Of a stretch of DNA of 64,000 nucleotides, positions 46,319 to 59,230 are shown piece after piece. A model generated the notes under the pieces. It was not told the origin of the DNA, searched no databases, and saw nothing but the letters and a program-made list of their open reading frames with translations. This stretch comes from Pieris napi. Lineage: Eukaryota > Arthropoda > Insecta > Lepidoptera > Pieridae. Positions within the stretch are counted from its first letter, which is position 1; every line of letters starts with the position of its first letter. The stretch lies in contig NC_062247.1 in NCBI RefSeq assembly GCF_905475465.1, positions 10,478,001 to 10,542,000 on the forward strand, given 5' to 3'. The translations under genes were made by a program, and so were the position numbers.

Positions 46319-47464
46319 TTAAATTATATTTTCAATTTTAAAGCTTATACTAAAATAATCTGCATCAATAACTTGAAATAATGATTGCGTTTAATTATAA
46401 CAATATACTCGAGCTACAAGTCTTTCTATCTAGTTGTTTCATTATCAACCAGCAGTGCCTAAATACGTCATCGATTTTTGGATGTTTGATCCTCCCACGA
46501 TGCGATACGCACTAAGAAAATTCCATTGCTAAGAACTCTCGTGTCAAAGATTAAAAGTATCTTAAGTGTACTCAATTATAGTCATTATGAATATTTTAAT
46601 ATATTTCTGTGAGCACTGTAGGTGTTATAAAGTACGCCGTTGATAAACTACGTATTATTATGAATAGCTGAAAGCGAAATAGGCGCTGAGGTGAACCAGT
46701 TGACATCTCATTTACCTTGTATGTTCATTATCACGTGTAATAACATAGACTACATATAATACATAATATTAAATTGTTTCTCAGTACTTATTGTAGTATA
46801 AAATGATTGTTCATGTATTTCAAATGTACCTGTTATATACTCGTATTACATTGAGTGGTTTTACAATAAAATAAACATCCAAAGATAAGATAAATTACAT
46901 AAAATGTATATACAATACAAATAAATACAGTACGACAGTGTCATTTAATATAATTATAACGCATATAATTTCTTTTAAACTTTTAATAACAGATCCGACG
47001 ATAAGCTTTTTAAGTATCTTTTAGTTTTGCGTTAGATTTGAATCTCAATACAAAAATAAAATGTAACTGACTTTCTAAACTGGATTTGACCTTTGACCTT
47101 CAACAATATTCATATTAACAAGGCAACAATTAAACGATACATTAATATGTTAACAATCCTTATGTACCTGACTTTGACGTTATAATTAGTTTGGGAATTA
47201 CAATGTTACGTTCAGAAATGAAACGCGCAGAATATTTATTCCTCGCAAACTGAAGATTATCAGCGGTATTGAATCTTTGTATGTGGGCAACAGATGATCA
47301 AAACAATAATATTTTTCGCCTTATGTATTGAAAAAGAACACAAAACTTAGAGCCTTTTGTGCCGTATGATAAAAGAAAATATTTGTTAAATAGATTTAAA
47401 AAAATCGAAGTACTTAAAGTGCTCGCAAAATGTTTTAACATCAATGCCTTTCAAGATACTGGTT

Positions 47465-47555
47465 TTAGGGCGGGTGCCACTGGAGTTGTGACGTCATGAG
47501 AATGACGTCAATTCAGGGGGTGGGGCGCGTCGGTCATCGACCGAGCGCCTATCCT
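47465..47555. promoter_or_regulatory. Double CRE with GC box
   Basis: Two perfect CREs, tgacgtca at 47489-47496 and 47503-47510, have centres 14 bp apart. They are followed by gggggtggggcgcg, a GC-box/KLF-Sp type motif, and cggtcatcgaccg, a short palindrome. The patch is GC-rich in an AT-rich setting with no repeat-family similarity. It is a strong candidate for a CREB-responsive enhancer or promoter in the dnc 5' region. Confidence 0.5.
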
Positions 47556-48714
47556 AAAGTTATGCAAAAGTAAGTCTTAATGGTGCGAAATAAAATTCGA
47601 TTTCCCTTAAACATATTTTCGCAGCAGGAAGAAGAAAAGGTCTCAGGTTGAGGTCGTTCAATATTAAGTACGTATTTTAATTAGCAGCTGTAGAATACGA
47701 CTTGGATTAATGTTTAACCTACATTTTAAATTATATTTACGTTTAATTAAGAAATATAATTGTTACATAGTTAAATCATGACTGTTAAAACCAATATACA
47801 GAGAATTCTGAATGCTAACCATGGGTACCTGAAAATAATAAAATCAATATAAAATAATGCGGAAATCATGTAACTATATTTGACATTAGTCTAATTAAAA
47901 TTAACTAACATACCGTATTATCAATTCACTTAGATATTAAAAATATTTAAATACATATGTATATTAAAATTACAGTAAAGGAAAATAGAGGTCCTAATTA
48001 GATAATTTTGCTGACAGCGCCATCTGTTGTAGCTTATATAAAATATTTTTCAATTTAAACTCGAACATCTTACATCTAAACCGCGACTGAAACCTCAACT
48101 ATTGTTTGAACATTCTTGTACTAGATGGCGCTTTAGACAGTATACACAAACTTGTTTAAAATCAAGTCTTTTCATATAAAACACGTGTATGTATGGTGTA
48201 ATATTTAAATATTAGTTTTACTCTTAATACATTTACACAAGATATTATAAACAGCATTGTATTAAAGAACCCTTAATTTTAAAAATGTTTATTTGAATAA
48301 AGTAATTATAAAAATCAAACAATAAATATTCAAAGAAAAACTTAATTTATTATTCTGGTTATTGTTTAATTAAATATTGTGATTTCCATTACGGGTCTTA
48401 CAATATTAATGTTTATAGACTTGCACAATTGCAGTGAATAATTTTTAAATTAAAAACATTTCATTTATAAAACTTTAAATCGTTATTCAAATAAAGGCGG
48501 CATGGCATAGTTCTGGTTTATTTATCTTTCCGTAACCATCCCGTGATTTATTCATGCGGTTTCCTAGTGTCCGAGAACAAAGAAATTTAAATTTACACTA
48601 TTATTGCATGGACTCGGCAAAATAACCGGACTGGGTCTTAAGCAAATTAGGTGAGAGTTTGCAGGTAAAAAAGTAAATAGAATATCTATAATTTCTTACA
48701 TAATATCATTATAG

Positions 48715-49095
48715 TATTGTCTTTGATTGACATAACTTTTATTCATTTAAATAAAACACTATTTTGACCGGATTGAAGTTATGTATTATTATAAATTTAC
48801 AACTATTTAACATAATTTAAAATTTATCCGACGTTTCGCGTGCTTTACAGCGTGCGTGGTCACGGTGACTGAAGACAAAAGATGTTGAATGTCAAAAAGT
48901 ATCACAGCTGCAGAGAAAGTTGCATTATCTGTATTTATTTCCCCGGAGTTGGTATCGACTAAAAGATGGAGGGTTTTGGCAAAAATGGCTCACGGTGTCC
49001 TCTGTTTTCGCGGATTGTGTTTCTTTTTGAGATTTTTTTTGAAATGTATAATAATACATAACTTCAATCCGGTCAAAACAGTGTTTTATTTAATA
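48715..49095 (-). mobile_element. Penelope-like fragment framed by inverted tails
   Basis: Left: ttgaccggattgaagttatg with its flank ttgtctttgattgacataac. Middle, on the minus strand: the C-terminal coding end (a frame ending in RYQLRGNKYR) and the gacgtttcgcgtgctttaca block. Right: taacttcaatccggtcaaaa cagtgtttta, which is the tail again in the opposite direction. Only the last 40-odd codons survive. Confidence 0.75.
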
Positions 49096-50033
49096 TCATT
49101 ATTCTTATGATAATGCTACTTAGTTCGAATGAAGTTCTTATGTCTGCTTCCCTTTTTCACTTATAATTGACAGTGATTATTTAATTTATACTCTAGTTTA
49201 ATCATTCTTTATATAAAAACTTATTCGCAAACGAAAAGCGTTGTATTTTTCATTTCAAGCGAGTTGCTCCCAGGAGAAATTCATGGAATTCAAAGATTAG
49301 AGGATTTCATTAATATTAAGAAATATATAACAGTTAAAATAATAATATTCATTTTTGTAAAATTTATTTCACTAAAATGGCCTTCGTTGCCATGGATTTA
49401 CGCACAGCGTTTTAGTTTCGATTTCCGTTGAAATAATAATTGTTTGAAAATATAAAAATTCTACGAAAACTCACAGAAACCTGTTTACTTTGTTTTCCAT
49501 GTTTTTGGACTTAAAAATTGTTAGCAGTGGTCAGTAATAATGTATTCTCTGTAGGAACAATATAACGTTTCGTAGCAACTACGGAATTACTCCAGTGATA
49601 ATTTCACGCTAATTTTATTTGAATACCCAGTTAACTTAAAATTTTTGCGACCATATTTATATTACGTATTCTTATGTAATATATAAACCGGTTCGCCTCA
49701 GTCTCAAGTAGGTAGCATCATTTAAATAATACATAAATGTTTAAAGAAAAATAGGCTATTATTTTATATTCACCGATACCCGCGACTTGAAATGCTATAA
49801 ATTTAAATAAACATCTTCAACGGAAATAAAGGTGAGTTTATAATTTACATTACTCGACGTTCCGTGTTTACACCTTAAGTTTTATTAAAACATTTGTTAT
49901 TATTGCTTAAATCAAAAACAATTTTACAGATAAAAGACTAATTATAACTATGTTGTGCCGCCCACGTAAGTTCTTATAATCTATTTAAGTAATTATTTTT
50001 TTAAAGGAAATAGCAAAAAAGTCAGTCGACATT

Positions 50034-50147
50034 ACAGGAGACCGAAGAGCTGGCAGCTACCTCGGACAAAGAATTAGTCTAGCTATTCAAAGGGGGAACG
50101 CTGCCATTATCTTCGGAATCTTGCCTAAAGGGACTCCTTTTAATAAT
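50034..50147 (+). pseudogene. Mobile-element protein fragment
   Basis: A short frame reads GDRRAGSYLGQRISLAIQRG then NAAIIFGILPKG. The SYLGQRISLAIQRGNAA pattern occurs near the C-terminus of several animal transposable-element proteins in my memory, but I cannot name the family. It stops abruptly at the CTAG end of the following Helitron-like element. Confidence 0.35.
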
Positions 50148-50150
50148 ATA

Positions 50151-50532
50151 CTAGCCGTTTCGCGCCCGCTTTGCTGGACGAATTAAAATAAATTTTATGT
50201 TTAATTATTTAATTTTTTTTCATATTTTTATTATTCTTCTTTTTAACTTCCGCCTAAGAAAATTGAAATATTTCGAAAATCGAGTTTTTAACAGATGTTG
50301 ACGTTTTGCGGTTCTAGGAAGCCTCTTTTGTTTTTATTAGCGGGAAAAATTTTCATAAAAGTAAAACAGAAATAAAAAAATGAAGGAACGTTGGAATTAA
50401 AAAAATAAATGGCCATAAACCATCTAGGAAAAATTTCGCATCGAATGGTGGTAGTTTCATGTCGATACGATCAGTGGTTTAAGCGTGAAAGAGCCTCAAA
50501 CGAACACCATTTTCTTTTTATATATATAGATT
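50151..50532 (-). mobile_element. Helitron-like element, reverse orientation
   Basis: The reversed 3' terminus is ctagccgtttcgcgcccgct at the left edge. The 5' side at the right has gaacaccattttctttttat atatatag and gatcagtggtttaagcgtga. About 380 bp, non-coding, a third Helitron-like subfamily. Confidence 0.5.
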
Positions 50533-52263
50533 TCAGTTTTACGTTGATCGAAGTCTTTTGTAAGTGAATGTTGTAATTAATTTATAATCTTAATTTCGGC
50601 TTATGTCAAGTTAAATCAAAGCTAAATGGCTTTATATTCACAAATAATCAAGAAGATTGATAATAGTTTACGGCATAGGGAAATATGCCTTCAGGAATAT
50701 AACCTTTATATTGAAACATCCAAGGGCCTATCTATATCTGTGATTGAACAACTAATTGAATAGCTTTGTAGAACATGTCTACATGAAACAGAGCAAATGA
50801 TTAAATAATCAAATTTTGGAATCCTTGGAGGTCAGTTGATCTTGTTTCTTACTCAATATACATATAAACCTTTATATTTAATAAAGTAATTATAAAAATC
50901 TAATAATACATATTAAAATAAAAACTTAATTCAACATAATAATATATGGTTATTTTGTAATTTAATATTGTGAGCAATATTAATGTTTATAGAGTCGCAC
51001 AAATTGCGGTAAATAATGTTTAAATTAAAAACTAACTGTTCAACACTTTAATACTCGTTGTGACACAATATAATGTTTAATTTTATTAGTATACAATAAA
51101 TGTATTTATTTATTAAAGTTCCTAATCATACACAGTGCTAAATTAACGGTATATGTCACATACTAAAACTAAATTGCAGTTTTGGCAAAACCCAAAAACT
51201 GACCTCTAATGGAGAAAACCAACCCAGAAAACAGTCTGCTCTAATAAGCTTCATAATTATAAATATTAAGCTTAAATATATGTTTTTATATAACGATACT
51301 TCACTAAGGAAAAACTTCCCAAGTATTTTAAAGAAGCAAAAGATTTCATTTTTCCTTACTACAAAGCCTCCTTGAACGATATAGCCCATATAACTCATAA
51401 TAGTGTATTTCTTGAAGCTTAATAAAAGCTCGGTTTATTGTCTTATTTATTTTATATCATATGTGGAGCCTTTAAGCTGCTTCTTGTAAATGTTTTCGTT
51501 AAACAGGATAATCTCAAGATTTTTTTGTTTTGTATCGTATTAACCAAGGTTGCATACACGTACTAGTAATAGCACGAATAAAGACGCGTGTTCAACTAGT
51601 AAATGGGATGAACAAACACGACTTAGATAATTTAAAAAAGTAAGACAGTGTAGTTAGCGTATTTAAAGTCATGAAAAGAAACAAATTATTATTGAAATGT
51701 CTATGAAACGGTTTCTTGAAAAAAATAGAATATAATAATGCCAATTTCTCCTGATAAATTACACCAATAAATTAACAAAGAAATTACTTGTTTTGTTTTG
51801 ACAGCTTTGTTTGTATATAGCCCACGGCGATGAATCGTAGACATTTACCGTGATTTATAATTAATAAATTTCATAATAATATGTTGATAATGGTAACTCG
51901 ATACAATCTTAGATTCTGATTTCTATGAGAAAAGTTCTAGATTTTCTTCAGAATAAAAAGCGTTTAGAACATCCGTTCGTTTCATACTTTGCAAGCCATT
52001 TAATATATATGTTATATAATTACTATGAAACAAATGTTATCTGTCTGCACCACAAGAAACGGTTTGATACCCATTGACACACCATTTCTATTAACAAAAT
52101 AAATTTAGCCTAAAGTATACCATACCCAAATATATTCTTGGTTCAACTCAATAAGACGAAAAAAGACGCATAATTGTCTGTCATAGGGATAAGGGACCAA
52201 ATTAATACAATAACACTGGGATGGTTCTGATTAATAATATATATAAATTAATATTTCACACCA

Positions 52264-52436
52264 GCGTCCCACTGAAGTATTTCCGAACCATTCAACTTAG
52301 GGTCCTTCAAGAAAATAGAATACCAATTCTTAAAAGGCCGGCAACGCTCTTGCGAGCCTTCTGGGAATGTGAGTATCCATGGGCGGCGGTATCACTTAAC
52401 ATCAAGTTGCACGTTAGCCTACTATTATATAAAAAA
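52264..52436 (-). repeat. Lep-A repeat
   Basis: Reverse orientation: ctgaagtatttccgaaccat, gggtccttcaagaaaataga, aaaaggccggcaacgctctt and ggcggcggtatcacttaaca. Confidence 0.75.
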
Positions 52437-53074
52437 AACACTAACGAAGTATTAGAGGAGAAGTGCGTCGACCAAACAAAACAGAACGTGAAATCAAACG
52501 TAACGGTAAGTAGAGACATATATTATACGTTCAACAATTTTATAAATTATGAAACATCTATACATTTATATTACTGTCAAATTTTTTTCGTTTAGAGTTC
52601 TTATAAAGAAAATGCTAATTTATTTCGTAATGTATCTTCGCGTCTAGTTAGTAAGCTGGTACATTTCATTTAAAAGGTAATATTTTAATTTAAATTCATA
52701 CAAAGGGAGGATTCTAGACCACTTTAATTAATGACTAGGCGACCTTCCACTGGTTCATGTCGAGAACTCAGCAAGGAAACAGACAACAGTGCGATTCAGA
52801 GCGTCATCGTATGTCCACAATAAACAAACGTATTGAATTGTATAGTAAAATATATATGGAAATAATAAATTACCTTAAATAAGTTCTAACATTCAGTTAA
52901 AATGTCGTTAAAGTATTATTACTTACGCTCGAAGAATTCTTACAAGAAGTATTTTCTCGGGTCAACTTACCTGAAAAGAAAATAATTATTAGTTTATTGT
53001 AAACTTTATAAGTACATCTATAAGCAAGGTTTTAAAAGAATACTTATAGTTATAATATAGTATTAGATCTTATC

Positions 53075-53240
53075 TTTATATATATATAATACTACTGTAC
53101 GTGTTTATGATGAAATACTACACTGAACTCCTCTTAAACGGCTGGACCGATTTGAATGAACTTTCTCGTTCGTTCTCCTATGTCCCCGGTAATAATAACT
53201 CTGGGTGGCAGGTAAAATGTATATAATATGTATATTATAG
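53075..53240 (+). mobile_element. Helitron-like 5' fragment
   Basis: Carries tttatatatatataatacta then ctcttaaacggctggaccga tttgaatgaa, the same 5' signature as the other elements. The 3' terminus is missing. Confidence 0.4.
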
Positions 53241-53322
53241 TGGGTTGTCATTTTGATGCTAAAAATAAGAAACAACAAAAGTTTTCAAAGTTATATTTAA
53301 TCACAGTTTAATATATACCAAT

Positions 53323-53465
53323 GGCACTACAACCTTTTAGGTGATCATTTCTAATAGGCAATTAGGACTTTTTTGGGTCTAAGCCTTAGTTCTAACCGTG
53401 GGGAAACCGGAATGCTTTAGACTCTAAGGCATTCCGGTTTCCCCACGGTTTCCTTCACTAAACTT
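53323..53465 (-). repeat. SINE relic with a 26-bp fold-back hairpin
   Basis: Begins with the tRNA-SINE end tggcactacaacctttta gg. At 53394-53415 aaccgtggggaaaccggaat gc pairs perfectly with 53429-53450. The stem extends four more pairs (one G-U) to a 5-nt loop gactc, about 26 bp in all. The arm sequence is the SINE ggtttcc-tcacgatg segment copied in inverse. The tRNA-like head is gone. Confidence 0.7.
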
Positions 53466-53714
53466 TTCCTACCAAATTCCTACCCACAGACGTCAAAACA
53501 AATAAGGAAAGTGCGTGATGTTGCCAGTTTATGATTTAATTTCGCAGCCACGATTATACTAACAAAGGTCATAATTTAAATTGCCAAGTACAATCACGAA
53601 CGGCAAATAAGATTTTTATGATAATATTAATGGGACTGCTTTATTCTATATTTAGTTTTCTTTTATGTATTTTTTAGAATACGGGGTCAGTCGAGTCTAC
53701 AGAACGCCCAAAAA

Positions 53715-53960
53715 GAGCAGTCTTAACAGCCCATAGACACCCATTTTAATGGGTGCGTTGCAGGCCCTTAGAGAGAAGATACTATATATATACACTTACT
53801 ACGAACAATTGGAGGTCGTATCTATCAGACCCCCATCGGGAGTCAATTACACTAGTTCGCAAAAGAAAGCGTCTTGTGAAGCAGACTGTGGAAGACTCCC
53901 ATCCATCAAAGTGATGCTGATGAAATTTTGAATTGATACCGCTGGTACGGTGTTGAAACG
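53715..53960 (+). repeat. Lep-B dispersed repeat
   Basis: cccatagacacccattttaa, gggtgcgttgcaggccctta, aattggaggtcgtatctatc, agacccccatcgggagtcaa, cttgtgaagcagactgtgga and catccatcaaagtgatgctg. It extends further right than the 10.5-kb copy. Confidence 0.65.
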
Positions 53961-54865
53961 AGGCAGGAGGGATCACTTTGTAGAATACGTATAATATAGG
54001 GATTATATTGACAATTCATTCGTGTGAAAAATTAAGTTATTCAGTAATCGCAAAATACTCTTCTACTAACGCTTTTTCAAAATCAGTTCATTCGATCGAA
54101 AATGTTTTAAGAGATATAATATATGTAATCATTATTAGTAATACGCTATCAACGATTTTAGTGTATGTTATTTTAATCTTAAGAACTGGTATTTAATTAA
54201 TTAATATCTTCAAACCAGGTTTTAGTGGCCGCCATAATTTAGGCTTGACGTTAACTTAGACAATAGACAAATCTATTAATACCTACTAATTCATTAAGAT
54301 AAATGTTGTCATTTAAAATCATATGTATGCATTTACAGAAATACAAATGATAATAAAAAATTCCTGACTACTTCTACTTTTTAAATAGCAGTCAAAAGAT
54401 ATTGAAGTTAACATAGCATTTATATTGCTAACAATGGAAACTGGCAATGAATGAACCCTGGCAATGGCTACCTTTAATTGATTTCCAATAATTAAAGTCG
54501 CAGCGGGAATTCCAGAAAAATCGGATACTATAGCTCTAGGACCGTAGCCGTGACTCCTTTGTCACATGTTATTAATCTAACTGGGATTGATTTCTTGGAA
54601 ACTACTTCAGTTTGAAAGTACTTATATTTATTTTTGTCGGGTGTTCCATTAGTTCTGGAACTTCTGGAGTACTGAGTGATTATCTTAAAAAAACTTAGAG
54701 CTATTTAGTAAAGTTTTAGTAAAGAAACTTTAATGATCAATCGTCGACGACAAATCTCTTTCCAACCGGCATGATCCCTTGGGATTGCGTGATGTGGGGT
54801 CACTCTGCATCTTCTACCGCATTTACCATGGAGTCTAAGTCTAAGTTAGTACATTACATCGGCCA

Positions 54866-55100
54866 TCAAGGCAGAAAACGAAATTCCACCCGTATCACAT
54901 CGACGTCCATCGTTCCACAACTGAGCGTTTTTTAAAGGCAGTTTTTGCCACGCACTTGGTGTCCTTCAAGAAAAGAGCGTACAGATTCTTAAAAAGCCGG
55001 CAACGCACTCACGAGCCCTCTGGCATTGAGAGTGTCCATGGGCGGCGATATAACTTAACATCACATGAGCCTTCTGCCCGTTTGCCCCCTGTACTTTAAA
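54866..55100 (-). repeat. Lep-A repeat
   Basis: Reverse orientation with the distal end aaattccacccgtatcacat, cgacgtccatcgttccacaa, then an internal deletion (the nttggttcgg block is missing), ccggcaacgcactcacgag and cttctgcccgtttgccccct. Confidence 0.75.
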
Positions 55101-56295
55101 AATAATGATATTATAACATCGTAACTCAATAACACTAGTATTGTAAGCACTTAAGAAATAATTTTAATTAGTGTTGCAATTAAAAGTATGTTACAGCTCA
55201 GTTATAGTGTTTTTATGCAACGGCAGTTTTCACATTATAGCGTTGTACCGAAATTCACTTTCGGATTTAAAATAGGTCGTACAACCATAACGTAAAAATA
55301 TATCTTTCGTCTTAAAATAAATTTTAAATGAAGGTGGGTGTTACCAAGTATTCTAAGAACTGGTTCGATTTTGACCTCATTTCCTATTTCAATGCTGAAA
55401 AGTTTTCTTTTCATCTCTTTTTTAAGATATTGCACGTAGATAAGAAACTTTTGACTTGTAAGAATTAATTAGTGTAAATGCCCTCTTCGTGAGTTATTGT
55501 CATGACAGAAACGTGGGTTTTACCTATAGTTAATATTCGCCCTTGTGTGTTTTTGTTATATGTGAATCAGATAGTTAATGCAGCATTTAATTGTCAAATA
55601 AAATAAATTGTAATATTAAATCGATTGTTCATACAATATATTGTTGATTGTTTTGTCCTAGTCATTAAAATACAGTACGTTTAAGTACAGAAGATTTTGA
55701 ACATTGTGACATATTTTTCCTGTTGTCAAATGGATACATATATTTTCATATAGGTTCTTTACGTATATATGTGCTTAAAGAGTATGTATGGGCACAGAAA
55801 ATCGGACTACTCTTTAAGTAAACACCCCTTTTATATACTTTTATTAATAATCTTACAATTAAATTTTAAAATTCAGCCACGTGACATGTGAGGGATCAAT
55901 ATTGGATCCCCGTTGAAGCAATACTTAAATATTTGTTAATATCACCATGTTTTTTTTAAATAGGTATATGACGTGAAATATTGTTAAGCGAGGTGAGATA
56001 CAAAGTCGAGATGTAATTGTACATTACAAAATGCAATAATTAATACTTATGTCGACTCTAAATCCTTTACATATTACTAAGTGTACTTTGCATTTTATAC
56101 ATTTGAAGAGAGATTAGATTTATCTCAGCTATTTAAACATATGTAACGCAAATCTTAAACTTCTAGATAATAGATATGATAAGAATTATTATTGCCAATT
56201 TAATTATCCAGTAACCTACATTTGCCTCAGCCTCAGAATTGATTGTATATTTTACTAAAGACAAGTAGTCTTTCAACAATAATAATCAGTCTTCT

Positions 56296-56425
56296 ATCAC
56301 AAACAAGTCATCGCTCCATTTGTATAGAGTTCAATGCGCACATAGAAAGAAAAATCCATTAAGGCACAGTCGTGATTCAAACGCACGACCTCAGGGTTAA
56401 GAGGCGCACACTTATGCAGTTCTTG
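56296..56425 (-). repeat. SINE fragment
   Basis: Retains tgcgcacatagaaagaaaaa, cacgacctcagggttaagag and a broken box B (gattcaaacgcac). An old tRNA-SINE copy lacking its 3' body. Confidence 0.45.
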
Positions 56426-56759
56426 TTACCTCGTTTTCCAATAGTCTAGGTTTTATATCTCTCTAGAATAAACTGAATATTTCTCCTTTCGAATGCATTT
56501 TCGAGAGCGGCTTTACAATATTGATTTTCCTGCGGTGTACCGGGCTGAAAGGCGAGAGGCTTCTTCGTAAAGGATTTGATTGGCTTGTGTATATTTTGCA
56601 GGTTAAAATTTTAAATCTAAGTTAGTACCATTACAAAATTTTATTTTGCGAACGAATAACTTGTATGTCTAACATAATCATAAGCATTGTTGTCTTAAAC
56701 TAATATGACTTATTGAAGATTGATAACCCAAAATGAGTCTGAGTTTAGTTGTATTAGAA

Positions 56760-57105
56760 TACATAAAATTCTCGTATCACAATGTTCTTTCACATACTCA
56801 TCCGAAACGGCTCAACCGATTATTAGGAAATTTTTATGCATATTCAGTAAGTCTGAGAATCGGCTACTATCTATAATTCAAACCCCTAAGTGATGATAAT
56901 TGATTTTTTTTTTTGTTACTTAAAAACTTATGACATGAACTCTGAGGTTTATATAAAGGAAAATTCACTGAAAAACCTAAAACGTTTTCATTCCGGAAAG
57001 CCGAACAGTCTCTGGGGTAGCATTGCAAAATGTTCCATGTACTAAACAGGTAGGCTAAATAAAATCCCATTAAGGAGGAACGAAGTTCGCGAGGACAGCT
57101 GGTCT
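56760..57105 (+). mobile_element. Helitron-like element, eroded
   Basis: 5' part tctcgtatcacaatgttct then gaaacggctcaaccgatta; central ctctggggtagcattgcaaa; 3' part gaacgaagttcgcgaggaca gctg, where the terminal CTAG has decayed. Confidence 0.5.
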
Positions 57106-57885
57106 GTATATAATGATACTGACTGCGCACTTTCTGTCATTAGCGCTGCTAGTATATGGAAAGAAATGTTACATTATATGGCCATCAAGACAAACGAAGC
57201 AAAAGTAACTAATTTCGACGTTTTACAGAGACATTAAATCCCGGAATATTTCATGGAGTTTACTCTTTGTATTGAAACAAATTCACTGTATATGAACCCA
57301 ACAGCTAATGCTATGTTACACGGAGGTAGGTTATATATATTACTATCTAATAACTTCTAAATATTACTATCGTTTTTATGGTATAAATTATATTATTACA
57401 TTGTAAATTCACAGATAAATGGAATAAACATTAGTGTATCAGTTCTAGAAACTGGCAATAAATCACAATTCACATTTAGTCTTGCCAAAAATAAATCGGC
57501 TCCGACATACATTGTTTTACCGGGTTTTATGAGCTATCTATAACATGTTCTTCACGCCTGAAAACAATATTAGCTTTCATAGAATTTTTAAACAGTAGAT
57601 ATTTGTAAATTATTCAAATCTCACTGATGCAAAAATTGTTGTATGATTAGATCACATATTGTCGTACACTTGTATACATACAGCTCAGCTGATAAAATAT
57701 TCTGTTCACGTTCATTCAGATGTTTCAAAATAATAGAAAATTCATGCAATTCTCTTAAATCCTTGAAATTTTTATAATTTTATTGTATAAAGTTTTATTC
57801 TTGCTTACCAATTGACCTTGCAATATTGATACATTATCAAGACAATATCATTATATAATAATAAAAATAAAATAAAAAATCAGTG

Positions 57886-58104
57886 GCGCTACCAGAGTTT
57901 TAGGTCTGGGCCTCAGACTTCTGTATCTATTTCTTGATCATTTGTCAATCTAATAGAAAAGTAGGTGATCAGCCTCCTATGCCTGACAGAACCCTTCGAA
58001 TTTTTGGGTGTAACCGTTCGAGTGAATCTTAAATGCGCAAATAGATCGAACCTACGACGGAATGAATTTCACACGCTGAAGCCACTAGACCAACAGTGCT
58101 TAAG
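57886..58104 (-). repeat. tRNA-derived SINE with internal deletion
   Basis: cagtggcgctaccagagttt, aggtctgggcctcagacttc, gtaggtgatcagcctcctat, then a jump to gtaaccgttcgagtgaatct, and cgaacctacgacggaatgaa with gccactagaccaacagtgct. The segment between the hinge and box B is shortened. Confidence 0.7.
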
Positions 58105-58670
58105 ATAATATTTCATTTAATTGCGCATAGCTTACACATAATATATATTTTTTTTAATTAAAAAAAAAAAGGAAATTAAGCAATGGTTACTTACCAAAAT
58201 ATTTAAAAAGGTCACTAACAAATGTATAAAATAATTTTTTTCGCTATATAAATATATAATATATATATGGTTATAAATATATAATTTTATTAATCGCTCT
58301 TTAATCGTGTTTTCCCCGTGACTCATGCTGTTTTATACCCATCATTAGGTAAACTCATGCTAACTAATCGTTTTGTATGAATAATTAGGTTACCCTTATA
58401 CTAGAATTATTATTATCAGTCAGCCAGAATAATTTAAAAAAAAAAAATTGAAAATATCTGTTGTATTCCATCCATAGACAATCTTACAGTGTTCATTATA
58501 ATGTACCTACAAATTTTTTTTTAAATAATTAAATCACTTTAAAATATGTTGACTGAACGTACCTTTAGAACATACTAGTTACAGTTATATAGGTATTTTA
58601 TAAATGTGTGAACTGAAATATACAAATTTGCTCACTGCGAGAGATTTTTTTATGTAATAAGATACGTACG

Positions 58671-58806
58671 GGCACGAGGCACACCTGATGTTGAGTTTTT
58701 TTGGTTGAGGTGGTTTGACCGCCACCCATTGAAATTGCCAGAAGGCTCGCAAGTGCGTTGCTGGCCTTTTAAGAATTGGTACGCTCTTTTCTTGAAGGAC
58801 CCTAGA
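58671..58806 (+). repeat. Lep-A repeat, truncated
   Basis: Plus orientation: gggcacgaggcacacctgat, ggctcgcaagtgcgttgctg, gccttttaagaattggtac and gctcttttcttgaaggaccc. A short insertion follows gatgttgag. Confidence 0.7.
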
Positions 58807-59230
58807 TTATGACGAAAGATAGACAGGAAAGTTTAAAGTACTATTTTCTAATAGCCCCTAATATTTTTTTTTAATATAACACGCCATTAGCACGTGTATT
58901 GTGTTACTGTACGTGAGATTTTGGATTATAAAACATATGTAAAAAAAATTAAACGGTCTATTAATTAAGCCGTAAATATTATCATAAACTTTACGTGTAA
59001 TCGCATTAAATTGTTTGACTTTACATAAAACGGATTATCAGTGATATAAATAACCACATGTTCTTATTCAATTTGTATCAACAAGTACTCGAGGGATATC
59101 AGCAAAATTGATAAAACGTAACATTGTTATCTAATGATGGATAAATATCCGAACTTTATCGTTTATACACGATTTTCGAATAGCTATATAATTCTATTTC
59201 AAACGGGACGTTTTAATATAACTACTTTTT

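Noticed and set aside
48010..48140. Inverted agcgccatct / agatggcgct pair as an element boundary
   Set aside because: The motif is common in lepidopteran repeats, the flanks do not match each other, and no target duplication is visible.
54735..54835. Possible LINE coding fragment (gatcccttgggattgcgtga)
   Set aside because: It looks repeat-like, but no frame gives a recognisable RT or endonuclease motif, so it is left unclassified.
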